This document shows positions 36,880-49,027 of a DNA stretch of 64,000 nucleotides, one piece after another. This stretch comes from Galeopsis tetrahit (taxonomy: Eukaryota > Streptophyta > Magnoliopsida > Lamiales > Lamiaceae): assembly GCA_963675135.1 (NCBI GenBank), contig OY776121.1:72618265-72682264 (forward strand), given 5' to 3'. Positions within the stretch are counted from its first letter, which is position 1, and every line of letters starts with the position of its first letter. The position numbers were made by a program, and so were the translations under genes. The notes beneath the pieces are model-generated. The model ran no database searches, was not told the DNA's origin, and was given only the letters and a program-made list of their open reading frames with translations.

Positions 36880-39800
36880 CAGTTGTGTTCTTTTTTATTG
36901 TGTTTCCTTGTACACAGAAATTAATGCTAATCAGACCGTAGAGACAACAATCAGGTTATGGTTTTATATTTTTTCCCTCTTTTTCTTGATCAGATTTAAG
37001 AATTTATTTTTGAGATTGAACCCAGTTGTTTGTGTTTTTGAGAAAATAGAGATAATAATGCAAGTCAAAGTTGTTGGATGCTTCTCAAACAACAAATATT
37101 TTTGTCTGGCCACTTATCACTTATCTTATGTGTTGGGAATTGCTATCAGGACTATGTGAAAGAAATAGTGATATCAGCAGATACTCAAGAAGCATGTTCT
37201 TGGAGCCAAACTCTTCCAATTTTTCAGAAAATCGAACATCTCGGAAATAAGTTACAGGTAAATGGTCAACGGATTCTACAAATTTTTATTTTTTATTCTA
37301 ATTTATATTTAAAGGTTTCACATCTGTTGCTGACTTTGATTCGTCACAGGAAAATGAGCTACACATAATTTTTCTGATTCTTCCAAAAAGCAATTCAAAT
37401 TTGATCACGTATTTAAACCTGAGGATTGGATTCTACAATTTTTTTATTTTTTTTTTATTCTAGTTTTCATTTCAAGAATTTATATTTCATGGTTTCACAT
37501 CTGTTGCTGACTTTGATTCGTCACAGGAAAATGAGCTACAGATAGTTTGTTCTGATTCTTCCAAAAAACAATTCAAATTTGATCACTTATTTAAACCTGA
37601 GGACAACCAAGGTAACATATAACTTCACATGGATATGTGTTTTGTTAATCCCTCCTATAGGACCTCGCTTTTTTCTTACTCCTACATAATTCCATGACCT
37701 TTTCTTTTAATATGCAAATTCCGCCTTTACTACAATTCTACCTATAGTGACATATGTCCTTGATGGTTACAATGTGTGCATATTTTCTTATAGACAAACT
37801 GGCACCGGAAAGACAAAACACAATGGGGAAGGGACACTAGAGAATACAGGAGTACGACCGGAAAGACGTACACAATGGAAGGAACACCAGAAAATAGGGA
37901 AGTTAATTATTTTACTCTAGAGGAGCTGTTTAGAATATCGAGGGAAAGAAGCAGCATCACGAGATATGATTTGTTTGAGAGCATGTTGGAAGTTTACAAT
38001 GAAAAGAAGGGATCTTCTAGTTGAGACTCGAACCAACCTTCCAAGAAGTGAGCCTTTTATAATTTTTCTTGCTTGTCTTTCCATGTACTTTTATCATTTT
38101 GCTATAAACGCAGTTTTATTAAACCCCACCCTGAGTCTTTTACTTCTTCAAGTCTCTTTGGTCTGTGATATCAAACTATAGGTCTAGCCTGACGAAGAAT
38201 AAGATTGAATTAATAGGATATAAGTAGTGATGGTTTTGATATAATCAAGCACTATCTTTTTTCCAGAGTGGTTAACTTTTGCAAATGCAGATTGCAGGTA
38301 AAACAATCAGCTGAGGGCACAAACAAAGTCCCTGGACTCGTTGAAGCTCACGCCTATGGCACAAAGATCTGTCGGATCCACCAATGCTAATGAGTTCAGC
38401 AGCCGTTCTCACTGGTAATTATAGCTTATTCTGGTATCTGTATTGCTTTTTATGGTTATTCATCTGATTAACTAAGATGGATGATGCATAAATGGACATG
38501 CTTACTGGAAAGTGAGGACTAGTGAATATTATGCATATATGTTTACTGTAGTGAAGTATTGGGTTTTTATTGCTATTCATCTGATCAAGAGCTAATATTA
38601 CTATAGTCGAATAAATTTCCCCGACTTTTTTTCTTTAAACTTATACTGCAGCTTGTTGCGGGTGACTGTGGTGGGAGAAAATCTAATTAATGGACAAAGG
38701 ACAAGAAGCGATTTGTGGTTGGTTGACCCGGCAGGAAGTGAGCTTGTTGGTAGGAATGAAGATGAAGGAGATTATTTGAAGGAGCCTCAGTTCATAAACA
38801 TATCCTTAGCTGCTCTTGTGGATGTGATTTGTGCTCTAGCTTCCAAGTCATCTCACACCCCATACAGGCATGTTTTTTACGCTGGCAGGTATGGTTTCAT
38901 TGTAGGTGAGCGTTGTCTTCATATTCCTCCTCCTTCTGAAAAGTTGACCTCTATCTCTCTGAATTCCTGGCAGCTTATATATTTATATTTTTCTTTATGC
39001 ATGTATTTAAATTTTTTGAAAATTGGGAATATATTCTATGTTCTCATCCTTCCTTCCTCCTATTAGTTAAACTTCATAATATTTGTATTCGTTCCTCCCC
39101 CCCCCCCCCCCCCCCCCCTTTTTGCAGGTTTGCAGGTTCTCTTTTATGCCTGTGGATTTGACTTAATTAATGGTGAGTGCTGATCTCTCTATCTCTGAAT
39201 GGATTATGACTTTCTTTTTTGTAACATATTTTTTACTACAGTCCCATCTACATGTTCGATCTTATGGAGTAAAAAATGTACCCTGTTACCACAAATTGTG
39301 TGTGCTATAGTTTGGTTGTAAATTGTAATCATTAATGTGGCTAAACTTCTGGTGTGAAAATTGGCATCCTTAAATTTTAGATTTGCATATTCAGGAGTTG
39401 TTTAAATTTGGATTTTGTTTTTTGGATTATTTTCTGCAGATTTGGATAAGTTGTTTAAAAATGGAGACATCTTGCACTATTTCGTGTCTATAGCCTTCTT
39501 GGGGCATTTTTATCAGTATCTATCGACAAAAATGTGAAAAAAAAAAAAAAAAAAACTTTTTTTTTTTTGTCTGCTGCAATGTTACTAATCAATATAACAA
39601 ACTTCTGCTAGTTTTTTTTAGATCTTTCTTGCACAGAACCAGTATTCATCGTAATGTGTTGCTTATATTATTTTGATCATCTTAGTCATGCTTTAGTTGG
39701 TGTAAAAAGATACGACAAAGCTTATATTACTTCAACTCATTTTCCTGATGAAAGTTAAGCTTTGTATTTTTCAAGATTGATTGTATGTTGATTATGCTAT

Positions 39801-39935
39801 TACATTTTGGAACCTCATAAGCGTGGGTACTGGTAGAGGCTGGTGTGCTTTCAACCACTACCTCAACAAGCTCTGGGAATAAAATCTGTAGGTGCTTAAG
39901 AAGGTCTACTTTAGAGAATTCTTATATAGACAATT
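36880..39935 (+). pseudogene. Kinesin-14 motor pseudogene, copy 2
   Basis: This is a second copy of the 27160-29000 segment, very similar in exon-like and intron-like parts, with matching blocks at 37152-37258, 37527-37610, 37730-38038, 38290-38414 and 38652-38868. It shares the P-loop duplication (37804 and 37857), but here the spacing is 53 nt and out of frame. It also shares the broken SSRSH exon. It keeps the ISLAALVDVICALASKSS frame that copy 1 has lost. One exon with its intron is tandemly duplicated (37271-37427 and 37428-37604). After 38870 it runs into unrelated-looking DNA, a poly-C tract and the tail repeated at 36400-36870. Not functional. Confidence 0.83.
39097..39118. repeat. 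Poly-C tract, 22 nt
   Basis: An uninterrupted run of 22 C between TTCCT and TTTTTGCAGG in the kinesin copy 2 region. The length may be inaccurate, because homopolymers this long are hard to sequence. Confidence 0.9.
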
Positions 39936-42900
39936 GTTTTTTTTACATATTAATCCAGCTTTCCCATTCTTCTATCTACTAATCCTCCTAGATACTGATA
40001 GGTAGTTCCTACTGTTTATGTTTCGATTTTTTGTACCTTCTAAGTGATGTGTCATCTAATTGAGAAATCGTGATCATGCCTGTGAATATGTGGTAAGTAA
40101 ATAATGAGTTATGTGTATTAGTAATCTGGTACATATCTGATGTAACATGAATACGTTAATTTTTGTTTGTAAATTCCTTTTGCATTGAATTGTGTGACCT
40201 GTATTTGAAAGTTTTTATGGATCTTTCTGCCCAAAGAATTTTGCAAGGCAGCGCAAGCTCGATGTCCTGAGATTATTCACATGAAAGAGAAACGATGTTC
40301 AAGTTGTTTATGAATTTAAAAATCATTGCGTAAATAAGTATTTAGATTCAAATTATTTGTTTAAAAAAAATCATTTCATTTTTAACCTTCAGTGTGCAGA
40401 ATCATTATATCCAAGTTTTAGTTGGAAGTCTAAATATGAATTTAGAGATCTCTGTTGCTGCTAAGTCAGTCAGGGTGTTATCCCTACGTGTCCCAAGTCA
40501 AGAAAAAGTAGGGGTGTTGCAATAGGCGTGTAACAGTCAACTTAAAGTGACTCATGAAATGGTGATGTGACAATGTTATCGGTTTGCTTGTTTGTTATCT
40601 GTTTGTTGCTGCTAATTTTGTTATTATGAATTTAAAACATTTTTGGATTGGAGTAATAATTCATGGAATTTACAAATTGAGATTCTGGTTTTTCTTTGCA
40701 TCCCATGATTTAGTATGAATTTTTAATACTTTGCTTGAATTATGCAATTAGTGTCAATGTAGAATCTGATTTCTTTATTATAAAAGAAACATAATGATAG
40801 ACCACCGATTACTAATGTGTACAAGAGAAGGGAGAAATAAACATCACAGCAGTTAGTTCCTTTTAAGTCGGTTAGTAGTATGTCTTAGACTCATAGACCT
40901 CTATATATATGGGGTGAGGAGTTAGATAGCGGTTATCGAATATCATTGTAATCTTTGCAGCCGCTGGCTTGTGGCAGTTGGATAATTCCGCTGTGGCCCT
41001 TTCGAGGGAGTTTTATCATTCAATACATTTCTTGCTATTCCGATTTAGCCCTATCTCTCTTTCTCACGTACTGCTGTCTACCACATAAGATGAAATCTAC
41101 GAACATGAATATCCTGCTTAAATTTGAACTTTCCCAAATGTGTTATTTGCTTAATAGATTAGTAACTCGGAATTCACTGAGATGGCACAGCAGGATGGAA
41201 TCATTGGAGCTGTGGATACAGCAAGAGACAACAAACATGAAATCCCTTTTGGAACAATTGCCACTTCTGCAGTCAACTGTTAACTTCATATCTCAGGTAT
41301 GATCAAGAGATGACATAGAATGTGCATTAACTTAATTTGGCCTTTTCTGTGATGCTTTTCATTGCTTGTGGACTGTGGACAAGTAATTAAACATGTGCTA
41401 GCCTTTAATCTCAATGTTAATTTAGTGTTTACCACTAAACAAAAATGATATAATGATTACTTTTTTTTTTTTGCATGGAATTCACTGAGATGGGCAAGTC
41501 TACCAAATATAGCTCGGATGTTCCCTCTTTCAATCAGGTCTGTATATTTCTTTGCATATTCATATTCTCTTATAGTATCAATTTTAGAGATTTTATTTAG
41601 GTTCCTTTTCTTTTCTTTTATTATGCTCCAATAGATATGAATATTTCATCAACTCCCCCACAAATGAATGGCAATTGATGAAATGTTTTCCTTCTGAAAT
41701 CTGTCTAAATAATTCTGAAAATCTATTAGCCTCGCGTATTTACATTCTCGGAATAAACATATACAAGGAGATTTTATTTGAGTTTTCTTTTATTTTATGT
41801 TCCAATAGATATCAGTAGACATTAATCCAATGGGAAGTGTGTTGCATTTGAAACATTTATAATTTAGACTTAAGAAAGGATCATTTATAATTTAGACTTA
41901 AGAAAGGATCTGGTGGGAAAGTTAAATCAAGCTTTTATATGCTTCTTTCTTATGTGAATTCCCGATTACATTAGTTAATGCATAATTTAATTTAAATTGA
42001 TATTGATATTAATTGTATAATTAATGCTTACTCTAAAATATGTCAACTTGTTCATGCTAAAATTAGTTCAAAATAAATAAGTGCTTATATTTATGTTCCT
42101 TGCTTCTGTTAATTTTTCAATTATAGTAATTATTCAAACATTTCATTTCTATTACCAATTATTTTAATTTTCACTTCATTTTACATGAATCTTCATACCA
42201 TAGATAGATCACAATTATGCAATTAATTGCAATGTTGATCTTTATTTTAAACTAATCTCCTCACTCATATCAATATGTAAGTTATTTTCATATATACACA
42301 CTGCTTTAGAGTACTCCCTCCATTATGTGATTAGTTGCACATTTCTTATGTGGAAATAATATACAAAATTAATACTTTCACAACTCCATTTTTATTTTTA
42401 AAATTGTCACTCATTTTTTATTTACGTTTTACTTTACATTTCACTAAAAATATCTAAAATACCCCTTTCTTTATTTGACTTCACACATCAATAAAATATT
42501 TTTACTTAATTTGTATGACACGTTACATGTGAAGATTATGCTGTCAAAAAAAAAAATGTGTGAAGATTATATATATAATATAAAATATAAAATTTAGGGG
42601 ATTCATAATTTGTTTGATGTTAGACATATATATTTAGAATAATTGCTTTATTGATATCATCTTAATTATTTTTATTACATTTTACCATGTTTATAAATTT
42701 GGTGTATAACCACCCTATGATATCAACAGTAACCCTAGAGAAAGAAATCTAGAACATTAAGGTTATTCTATTCGTTTATGATTTGTCAATTCCTTTCGAA
42801 ACATGTATTTATATGATCAAGTGCATGTTGCGATTTTTAGGGTAAAGATTCAAAAGAGATTAAAAATACTTGGTCTTAGTGATGATAATTGATAAAAAAA

Positions 42901-43377
42901 AAACACTTTAGATAAATTATTAATGTTGTTTTAAAAGATTTTTTTTAATAATTTCAATTGAATTACAATATATATTTTCTTTTTTTTTTTGTGTTTTGGT
43001 TTAATGATTTATTATGAATTGTTACATTCATATTGATTTATCTTTTGCATTATAATATATGGTTTACATTCGACTAATATAATTTTAAAAAATTGTTAAA
43101 TAAAATTCATCGAAAATGAATTTATAATTACACACAACCATTTTTACAAAATACAATTATGATGATTTAAAGCAAATATATGAAAGATGTAATATTAAAA
43201 TTTTAATTTTTTATTTAAAATTTGTGTAATACAGGGTTGTACACTAGTATAACTGGAGTATTATTTTAGAAAGTGTGGTTTATTGTGTTTAATATGTGCG
43301 TTCCATTCCATCTCTCTTGTTTTGGGCCTGTTTCACATAAAAGCCCACTTATTTATGTAGACCAATGCTCTTTTTAA
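39936..43377. other. Intergenic, unassigned DNA with repeat fragments
   Basis: No gene is recognised. A 115-codon open frame at 40955-41302 has no family I know. Two nearby stretches share GGAATTCACTGAGATGG (about 41168 and 41479), each followed by an exon-like segment and a possible splice donor; they could be relics of a duplicated exon. Minor features: a 28-bp tandem duplication at about 41857-41912, a Stowaway-like left end (CTCCCTCC) at about 42316, and a possible plus-strand Helitron 3' end (GTTGTACACTAG, then T) at 43247. Confidence 0.5.
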
Positions 43378-43922
43378 GTGCCTGACTATTTACACCTCCA
43401 TTTGCGTTGATAACACACCCCTGCAACTCCAAAATTTGTCAGGATTGATGCACTCCCCTTCAAAATGTCCTAAATACTTTTTATCTCAAAAACCTATTTA
43501 CTAAACACACCTCATCCCAAAAACCCTAATTTCTCATCTTCTTCCTCTTCCTTTTCTCATTTCCCTTCCTCACCCCCATCCCTCCCTACTGCCGTCGGTC
43601 CCCCGCCCCGCCCCGATCCAAGATGCCGGCCGCTGCCTCCGCCCCCTCCCTCTACCTTCTCTCTTCCTCCCTCTCTTTCTCTCTTCTTTTTGGCCCGTCG
43701 GCTGCCACAAGAAATTGAAGGTGGGGTGGGTTGGGGAAGATGAAGGTAGGGTGGGTTGAAGAAGATGAAGAATGAATTTAGGGTGGGAGTGTGGATAGTA
43801 ATATGTATGTTATAAAGGGAGGGGTATTTATGACATTTGAGGGGGGTGTGACCTAAATTTTTGGGAGTGTATAAATTGGGGGAGTGCATCTCTCCGAAAT
43901 GAAGGTGTAAATAGTCAGACCC
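43378..43922. mobile_element. Non-autonomous MULE, family B (short copy B2)
   Basis: The termini GTGCCTGACTATTTACACC and the complement of GGGTCTGACTATTTACACC match family B. The imperfect 9-bp duplication (TCTTTTTAA against TTTTAATAA) matches at 6 of 9. The interior is C/T-rich, then G-rich (43550-43760), with no stem-loop module. It is shorter (545 bp) than its relatives. Confidence 0.75.
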
Positions 43923-44883
43923 TTTTAATAATCCATTAATTTAAAGAATAAATCTCAACATCCACTAAATTGAAGGCCCATCATAAAACTTGTTTACTAC
44001 ACATGGAGTTTTGAAACTAATAGTGAGCTGTCATTTATTCATTATGATGTGACTATAATCAATTTAATTATTATATGTTTGGTGTCCATTTTAATTACAA
44101 ATCTTAACTAGGTAGCTGCAACTTGCAAGAAATCAATCAATTTATTCGTCCCCACCCTAAAATATAGTACTAGAGGGAACAACAAGTTGTGATCACTGGT
44201 CCTTCACTTCCTAGACTACTGCTACACTCAATGATTCTATATTTTTAGCATTATTAAGAGTCATTATTTGTCTCTAAACAAACTCATAATTTGGGTGTTT
44301 TAATTAGTTTCGATTGTATATCCCGATCAAAAAAAAAAAAAATCCATTGTATATATAGTTAAATTTTATTTTATAAATAAGTATACATAACAATAAATAC
44401 TATTGTACATGTGATTTTCATTAATGAGATGAAAACATAGTTAGATTTTTTAAGAAATACTGTTAAATATTTATTTTCTAATTAGTTTTTGTGATAGATA
44501 TGAAAAGTGACCATTTATGGTTCATTAATACGAAGTAATTTATATGAAGGCATATTAGTCATTTGCATGCAAATAATTATTAATATTAAATTAATTTCTT
44601 AATATGTGTGAAAAATTAAAGTAACAGTTAAAGTGGAATAACTTTAGTAAGTTTTTATTTTTTACGGAAACTTTAGTAAAATTTCTTTTTATTTTTTACG
44701 GGAACTTTAGTAATTGTTAAAAATAAAGTTCCGTAGTATCTCATACGTGACTAGATAATTGATTCAAATGCAAATTATTGTGTGATCGAGATAGTATTGC
44801 ATGAGAAAGAGGAGTATGATTTTTTTTTCAAATTTCGTTTTTCATTTTTCATTTTGAACCTTCCCACAAGGTATATTAATATA
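43923..44883. other. AT-rich intergenic DNA
   Basis: No gene. A small direct repeat around TTTACGG..AACTTTAGTAA occurs two to three times at 44640-44720. It ends at the target site of the Copia element. Confidence 0.55.
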
Positions 44884-44888
44884 TATAG

Positions 44889-45086
44889 TATAGAAAAATA
44901 AATAAAGAATATTGGAAATATGATTTCTTGATTAATTTCTAAAGGTGATTTACAATGGGTATTTATACATGAGATAGTTAGGTCTAACCTAACCCTAATG
45001 GGCTTTATAAGAGAGCCCATAGAGAACTAAGATGGGCCTATACAATAAATGAGAATAAGAGTGTATTTACTAATATAGGTCCAATA
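44889..45086 (-). repeat. 3' LTR of the Copia element
   Basis: 198 bp. It differs from the other LTR by a 4-nt insertion near its left end, a missing 5 nt near GGGCCTATAC, and about two substitutions. Confidence 0.95.
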
Positions 45087-45093
45087 CGCCCCC

Positions 45094-46956
45094 TCAAGAT
45101 GGAGTACCATAGGATAGTCCAATCTTGGTCATGAGGAGCTGAAGGCGAGCACCGGAGAGAGGTTTGGTGAGGGCATCGGCAAGTTGGTCGGCAGTAGAGA
45201 CGTGCGAGATGCGGAGCCGAGCAGTTTTGACTAGGTCACGAATAAAGTGGAAGTCGATGGCAATGTGTTTCATTCGTGAGTGAAACACAGGGTTTGAACA
45301 TAAGTAGGTGGCCCCAATGTTGTCACAGTAGATGACTGGCACTGGAGAATTGGGAAAGTGTAGTTCTTTGAGTAAGGATGTTAGCCATTGCACTTCAGAG
45401 GCCGCTGCGGCAATGGCTCTGTATTCGGCCTCAGTTGATGAGCGAGCAACAGACTTCTGCTTTTTGGACGACCATGAGATAGGATTGGCCCCCAAAAAGA
45501 CGACATAAGCACTTGTGGAAGTGCGATCATCATGGTTGCCTGCCCAGTCAGCATCCGTGAAGCAGTGGAGCGAGGAGGATGAGGATGGGGTAATGTTGAT
45601 TCCAACATCCCTTGTACCATTGAGGTAGCGGAGTAGACGCTTGACGGCATTCCAGTGAGTGATGGTGGGTGCATGCATGAACTGGGATAGCTTATGGACA
45701 GCAAAGGCGATGTCAGGTCTGGTGAGCTGGAGATATTGAAGGCTGCCGAGCACTTGACGATACTGGGTGGAGTCAGTGGGAGAGGTGCCATCCGAGAGAG
45801 TAAGGCGAGCAGAGGTGGATAGTGGAGTTTGGACTGGTTTGGAGTCGATCATGTTATATCGGGCGAGCAGATCGGTGACGTATTTGCGTTGGGAGAGCAG
45901 GCATGAAGTTTTAGAGCGAAGAACTTCCACTCCCAAGAAATAGGATAGAGGACCAAGGTCCTTGACTGAGAATTTGGCACTGAGGTCGTCAGCAACCCGG
46001 GCGAGCATGGGCGAGGAGTTGCCCGTCAGTATGAGGTCGTCGACATAAACAAGGAAGTAGGCGACCACCCCATTGTTGTTGTAGACGAACAGAGATTCAT
46101 CAGAGTGAGTGGGGATGAATCCAATTTCTTTGAGAAAAGAGCGAAGAGCATAGTACCATGTGCGAGGAGCCTGCTTTAAGCCATAGATGGATTTGCGAAG
46201 TTGACAGACATAAGTGGGAAATGTCTTGTCTTTGAAGCCCGGAGGTTGAGCCATGAAGACTGTGTCTGAGAGCTCTCCATGGAGGAAAGCATTGTTGACA
46301 TCAAATTGGCGAAGAGGCCAGTTGTTGGTAACCGCAATGCTGAGGACTGTTCGCACAGTGGCGGGCTTGACCACGGGGCTGAATGTTTCAGTGAAGTCAA
46401 CACCTGGTCGCTGATGAAAGCCTTTGGCGACCAGACGAGCCTTGTATTTGTCCAAGGTGCCATCTGGTTTTCGCTTAATACGAAACACCCATTTGGAGCC
46501 GACCACATTTTGAGATGTAGTGGGTGGAACTAAGTCCCAAGTGCCATTCTGAAGAAGGGCATCAAATTCAGCCGACATGGCTGCTCGCCAATTTTCGTTT
46601 TTGAGTGCCTGGGAGACACAACTTGGTTCAATGTCAGAAGCAACAATGGAAGTAAGTCCATACCTCGGATTAGGCTTGAATACGTGATTCTGAGCTCGAG
46701 TGACCATGCGAGGTACAGAAGGTCGTGGGGGAGCATTGGTCGGCACAGTGATGTCAGGTGTGGGTGTGGCGAGTTGAGGTGTGGTTGGGACTGGATTGTG
46801 GAGGAGAGCAGGTGCAGTTGTGGTCGGCTGAGGCGTGTTCGGCACTGGGTCAGGGGCGAGGACAGGTGTGATAGAATTGGGTAGTGGAGGGACTAGGAGA
46901 ATGGGCGAGGAGTTGGAATCGGAGGAGGTGGGTGGCGAGGAGATGGAGGTCGCCAA
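45094..46956 (-). CDS. Copia reverse transcriptase and RNase H region
   Basis: A long open frame of about 620 codons with no internal stop. The N-terminal ~100 residues are a Pro/Ser/Thr-rich linker. The reverse transcriptase (RVT_2) follows with WVFRIKRKPDG, ARLVAKGFHQ, FDVNNAFLHGEL, YGLKQAPRTWY and the catalytic YVDDLIL. The RNase H part has DADWAGN, SRSSTEAEYRA-like (ARSSTEAEYRA) and CDNIGATYL, ending with HIAIDFHFIRDLV and QLADALTKPL. The first codon of the open frame (46956) is TTG, so this is not an independent start. In an intact element it would be part of the polyprotein, here cut off from integrase by a frame offset and the MITE. The stop is just before the purine tract. Confidence 0.95.
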   Translation of the reverse strand: MATSISSPPTSSDSNSSPILLVPPLPNSITPVLAPDPVPNTPQPTTTAPALLHNPVPTTPQLATPTPDITVPTNAPPRPSVPRMVTRAQNHVFKPNPRYGLTSIVASDIEPSCVSQALKNENWRAAMSAEFDALLQNGTWDLVPPTTSQNVVGSKWVFRIKRKPDGTLDKYKARLVAKGFHQRPGVDFTETFSPVVKPATVRTVLSIAVTNNWPLRQFDVNNAFLHGELSDTVFMAQPPGFKDKTFPTYVCQLRKSIYGLKQAPRTWYYALRSFLKEIGFIPTHSDESLFVYNNNGVVAYFLVYVDDLILTGNSSPMLARVADDLSAKFSVKDLGPLSYFLGVEVLRSKTSCLLSQRKYVTDLLARYNMIDSKPVQTPLSTSARLTLSDGTSPTDSTQYRQVLGSLQYLQLTRPDIAFAVHKLSQFMHAPTITHWNAVKRLLRYLNGTRDVGINITPSSSSSLHCFTDADWAGNHDDRTSTSAYVVFLGANPISWSSKKQKSVARSSTEAEYRAIAAAASEVQWLTSLLKELHFPNSPVPVIYCDNIGATYLCSNPVFHSRMKHIAIDFHFIRDLVKTARLRISHVSTADQLADALTKPLSGARLQLLMTKIGLSYGTPS

Positions 46957-47047
46957 GGGAGATGGATGAGGAGGGGGGTGGAAAAGGGGAACGTATGCTC
47001 AACGAATTGAACATGCCGCGAGGTGTAGATTCTGTTTGAGGAGCGAT

Positions 47048-47611
47048 TAGGCATGTGCAACGGTTCCTAACCGCCGGTTTCGGTTAGAAACCGGCGGTTA
47101 CGGTTTTGGTTTTTCGGTAACCGTAACCGAACCGCGAACCGCCGGTTACGGTTACGGTTTTCAAACCGGCGGTTCGGTTTGAAAACCGCCGGTTTGGCGG
47201 TTTGTTCTTTTTTTTTAAATATTATCTCCGTTTTTGCTCGTTTTCACTCCGTTTTCGTTCGTATTTTATTCGTTTTAACTCATTTTTTAGAAAATACATT
47301 ACTAGAATTGAATAAAAAGTATATAACTTAAATTTATACATTAAAAATAGAAGAATTGTGTATTAAAAAAATTAATTTTTTTTTTTTTTTTTAATAAAAA
47401 CCGGCAAACCGCCGGTTAACCGGCAAACCGGCGGTTAACCGCCAAAACCGGCCAAATCGGCGGTTTGCGGTTTGTCAAAATGACGAACCGTAACCGAACC
47501 GCCATTTTTCGGTTACGGTTCGGTTTTCAAACCGTAACCGGCGGTTTGTCAAACCGGCGGTTAAAAACCGGTGGTTTGGCCGGTTTGGCGGTTCGGTTTT
47601 GCGCGTGTCTA
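47048..47611. mobile_element. hAT-type MITE inserted in the Copia element
   Basis: The ends TAGGCATGTGCAACGG and the complement of TAGACACGCGCAAAAC give short TIRs. A perfect 8-bp duplication GGAGCGAT lies at 47040-47047 and 47612-47619. The 564-bp body is almost wholly made of direct and inverted ACCGCCGGTTT / AAACCGGCGGT motifs around an AT-rich centre. It interrupts the region between integrase and reverse transcriptase. Confidence 0.93.
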
Positions 47612-49027
47612 GGAGCGATCAAGGCATAGGTAGGCGCTTTGCGTGGGCGAGTATCCAATAAAGATACATGGAGTGGAGCGAGGATCAAGTTTGTGATTTG
47701 TGTAAGGGTGAAGTAAAGGATAGCAGAGACAGCCAAATATGCGGAGTTTGGCTAGATTGGGTGGGCGAGCAGTGAGCTTTTCATAAGAGGATAACATGTT
47801 GAGGTTAACCTTAGGAAGACGATTTATGATGTAGGCTGCCGAGCAGACAGCATAGGGCCAATAGATAAGGGGCATGGAAGCATGGTGAAGAAGGGCAAGA
47901 GCTGTGTCGACCACGTGGCGATGGCGACGTTCGGATAAGCCATTATGTTCGGGGGTGTGAGGCGGGGTGGTGAGGTGGGCGATGCCATGAGATTGAAGAA
48001 AGGGGAGAAGAGCAATGAACTCTCCCCCATTGTCAGAGTAAAAGGTTTTGATCGTGTTTTGAAAGTTGTTTTCAACAAGGGCTTTGAATGTGGTAAATGT
48101 GGAAAGTACATCCGATTTCCTTTTTAGGGGGTACACCCATACGTATTTGCTAAAGTGATCAACGAATAGCACATAGTATCGTAGATTATCAAGAGATAGG
48201 ATAGGCGACGACCAAACATCAGAAAAGATAACATCAAGTGGTTTAGTAGATTTAATGCTTGAATCATAAAATGGTAGTTTGTGACTCTTGATACATGAGC
48301 ACGAGTTACAGTTGAAGTGTTTGGAAGGTGCACTGGATAGGCTAAGTGTAGAGAGAGTGTGAGCAAGTATTTTTGTTGATGGGTGGCCAAGGCGAGCATG
48401 CCAGGTGGTCGTTGTGAGATGTTGAGTGGTGAAGGCTTGTGGAGGGACGATGGACATTTGTGCCGGCCAGACATATAAGTTATTGATACGACTCCCAACG
48501 AGGAGAATGCTCCCCGAGTGACCATCCCGTACCTGAAAGGAAGAGCGATCAAAAACAATGTTAACATTATTATCACGACAGAGACTGGAAATTGAAATCA
48601 AGTTTTTCGAGATGTGTGGGACGACCAAGACATTCGAAAAACTGAGAGACTTAAGTTGAGGAAAGTGCATAGAGCCAGTGTGCGATATGCGTAAACCTTT
48701 ACCATCACCAATTTCTACATTGTCAGACCCATTAAAGGGCGAGTGAAGGGAGAGATTGGCGAGGTCGTTGGTGATATGATGCGAAGCGCCTGAGTCAAGA
48801 ATCCAGTGCTCGGCAGGTTGTGCCGAGGAGGCTGAGTGAGCTGAGTAGGCCGGACGAGCAGCAGTCCGATTCAGACGAGAAGGTGGCGTGACATGTCCAT
48901 GTGGGCGGCGAGGACCCGTAGAGGAGGCAGGAGGCGAGGGTGAAGGAGGAATTTCAGGGCAGGTGCGAGCAGTGTGGCCCGGTGCTCGACAGTATTGGCA
49001 TGTGCCAAGATAGGGTTTTTGCGAGGA
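47609..49027 (-). pseudogene. Copia zinc knuckle, protease and integrase region
   Basis: The frame runs from just after the gag stop to 47609 without interruption, although the first ATG lies only at 48670. It has a CCHC knuckle (CQYCRAPGHTARTC), a protease active site (LDSGASHHIT), the integrase zinc-binding start (WHARLGHPS), the catalytic core with SDVW, FYSDNGGEF and HNGLSERRHRH, and a C-terminal GYSPTQSAYLCLD motif. The frame ends in a TAG supplied by the first bases of the hAT MITE. With no start codon of its own it would only be made as part of the polyprotein. Confidence 0.92.

Noticed and set aside
40955..41302. 115-codon open frame
   Set aside because: No family resemblance, and it begins and ends at arbitrary points. 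A different frame in the same stretch looks more exon-like but is also unrecognised.
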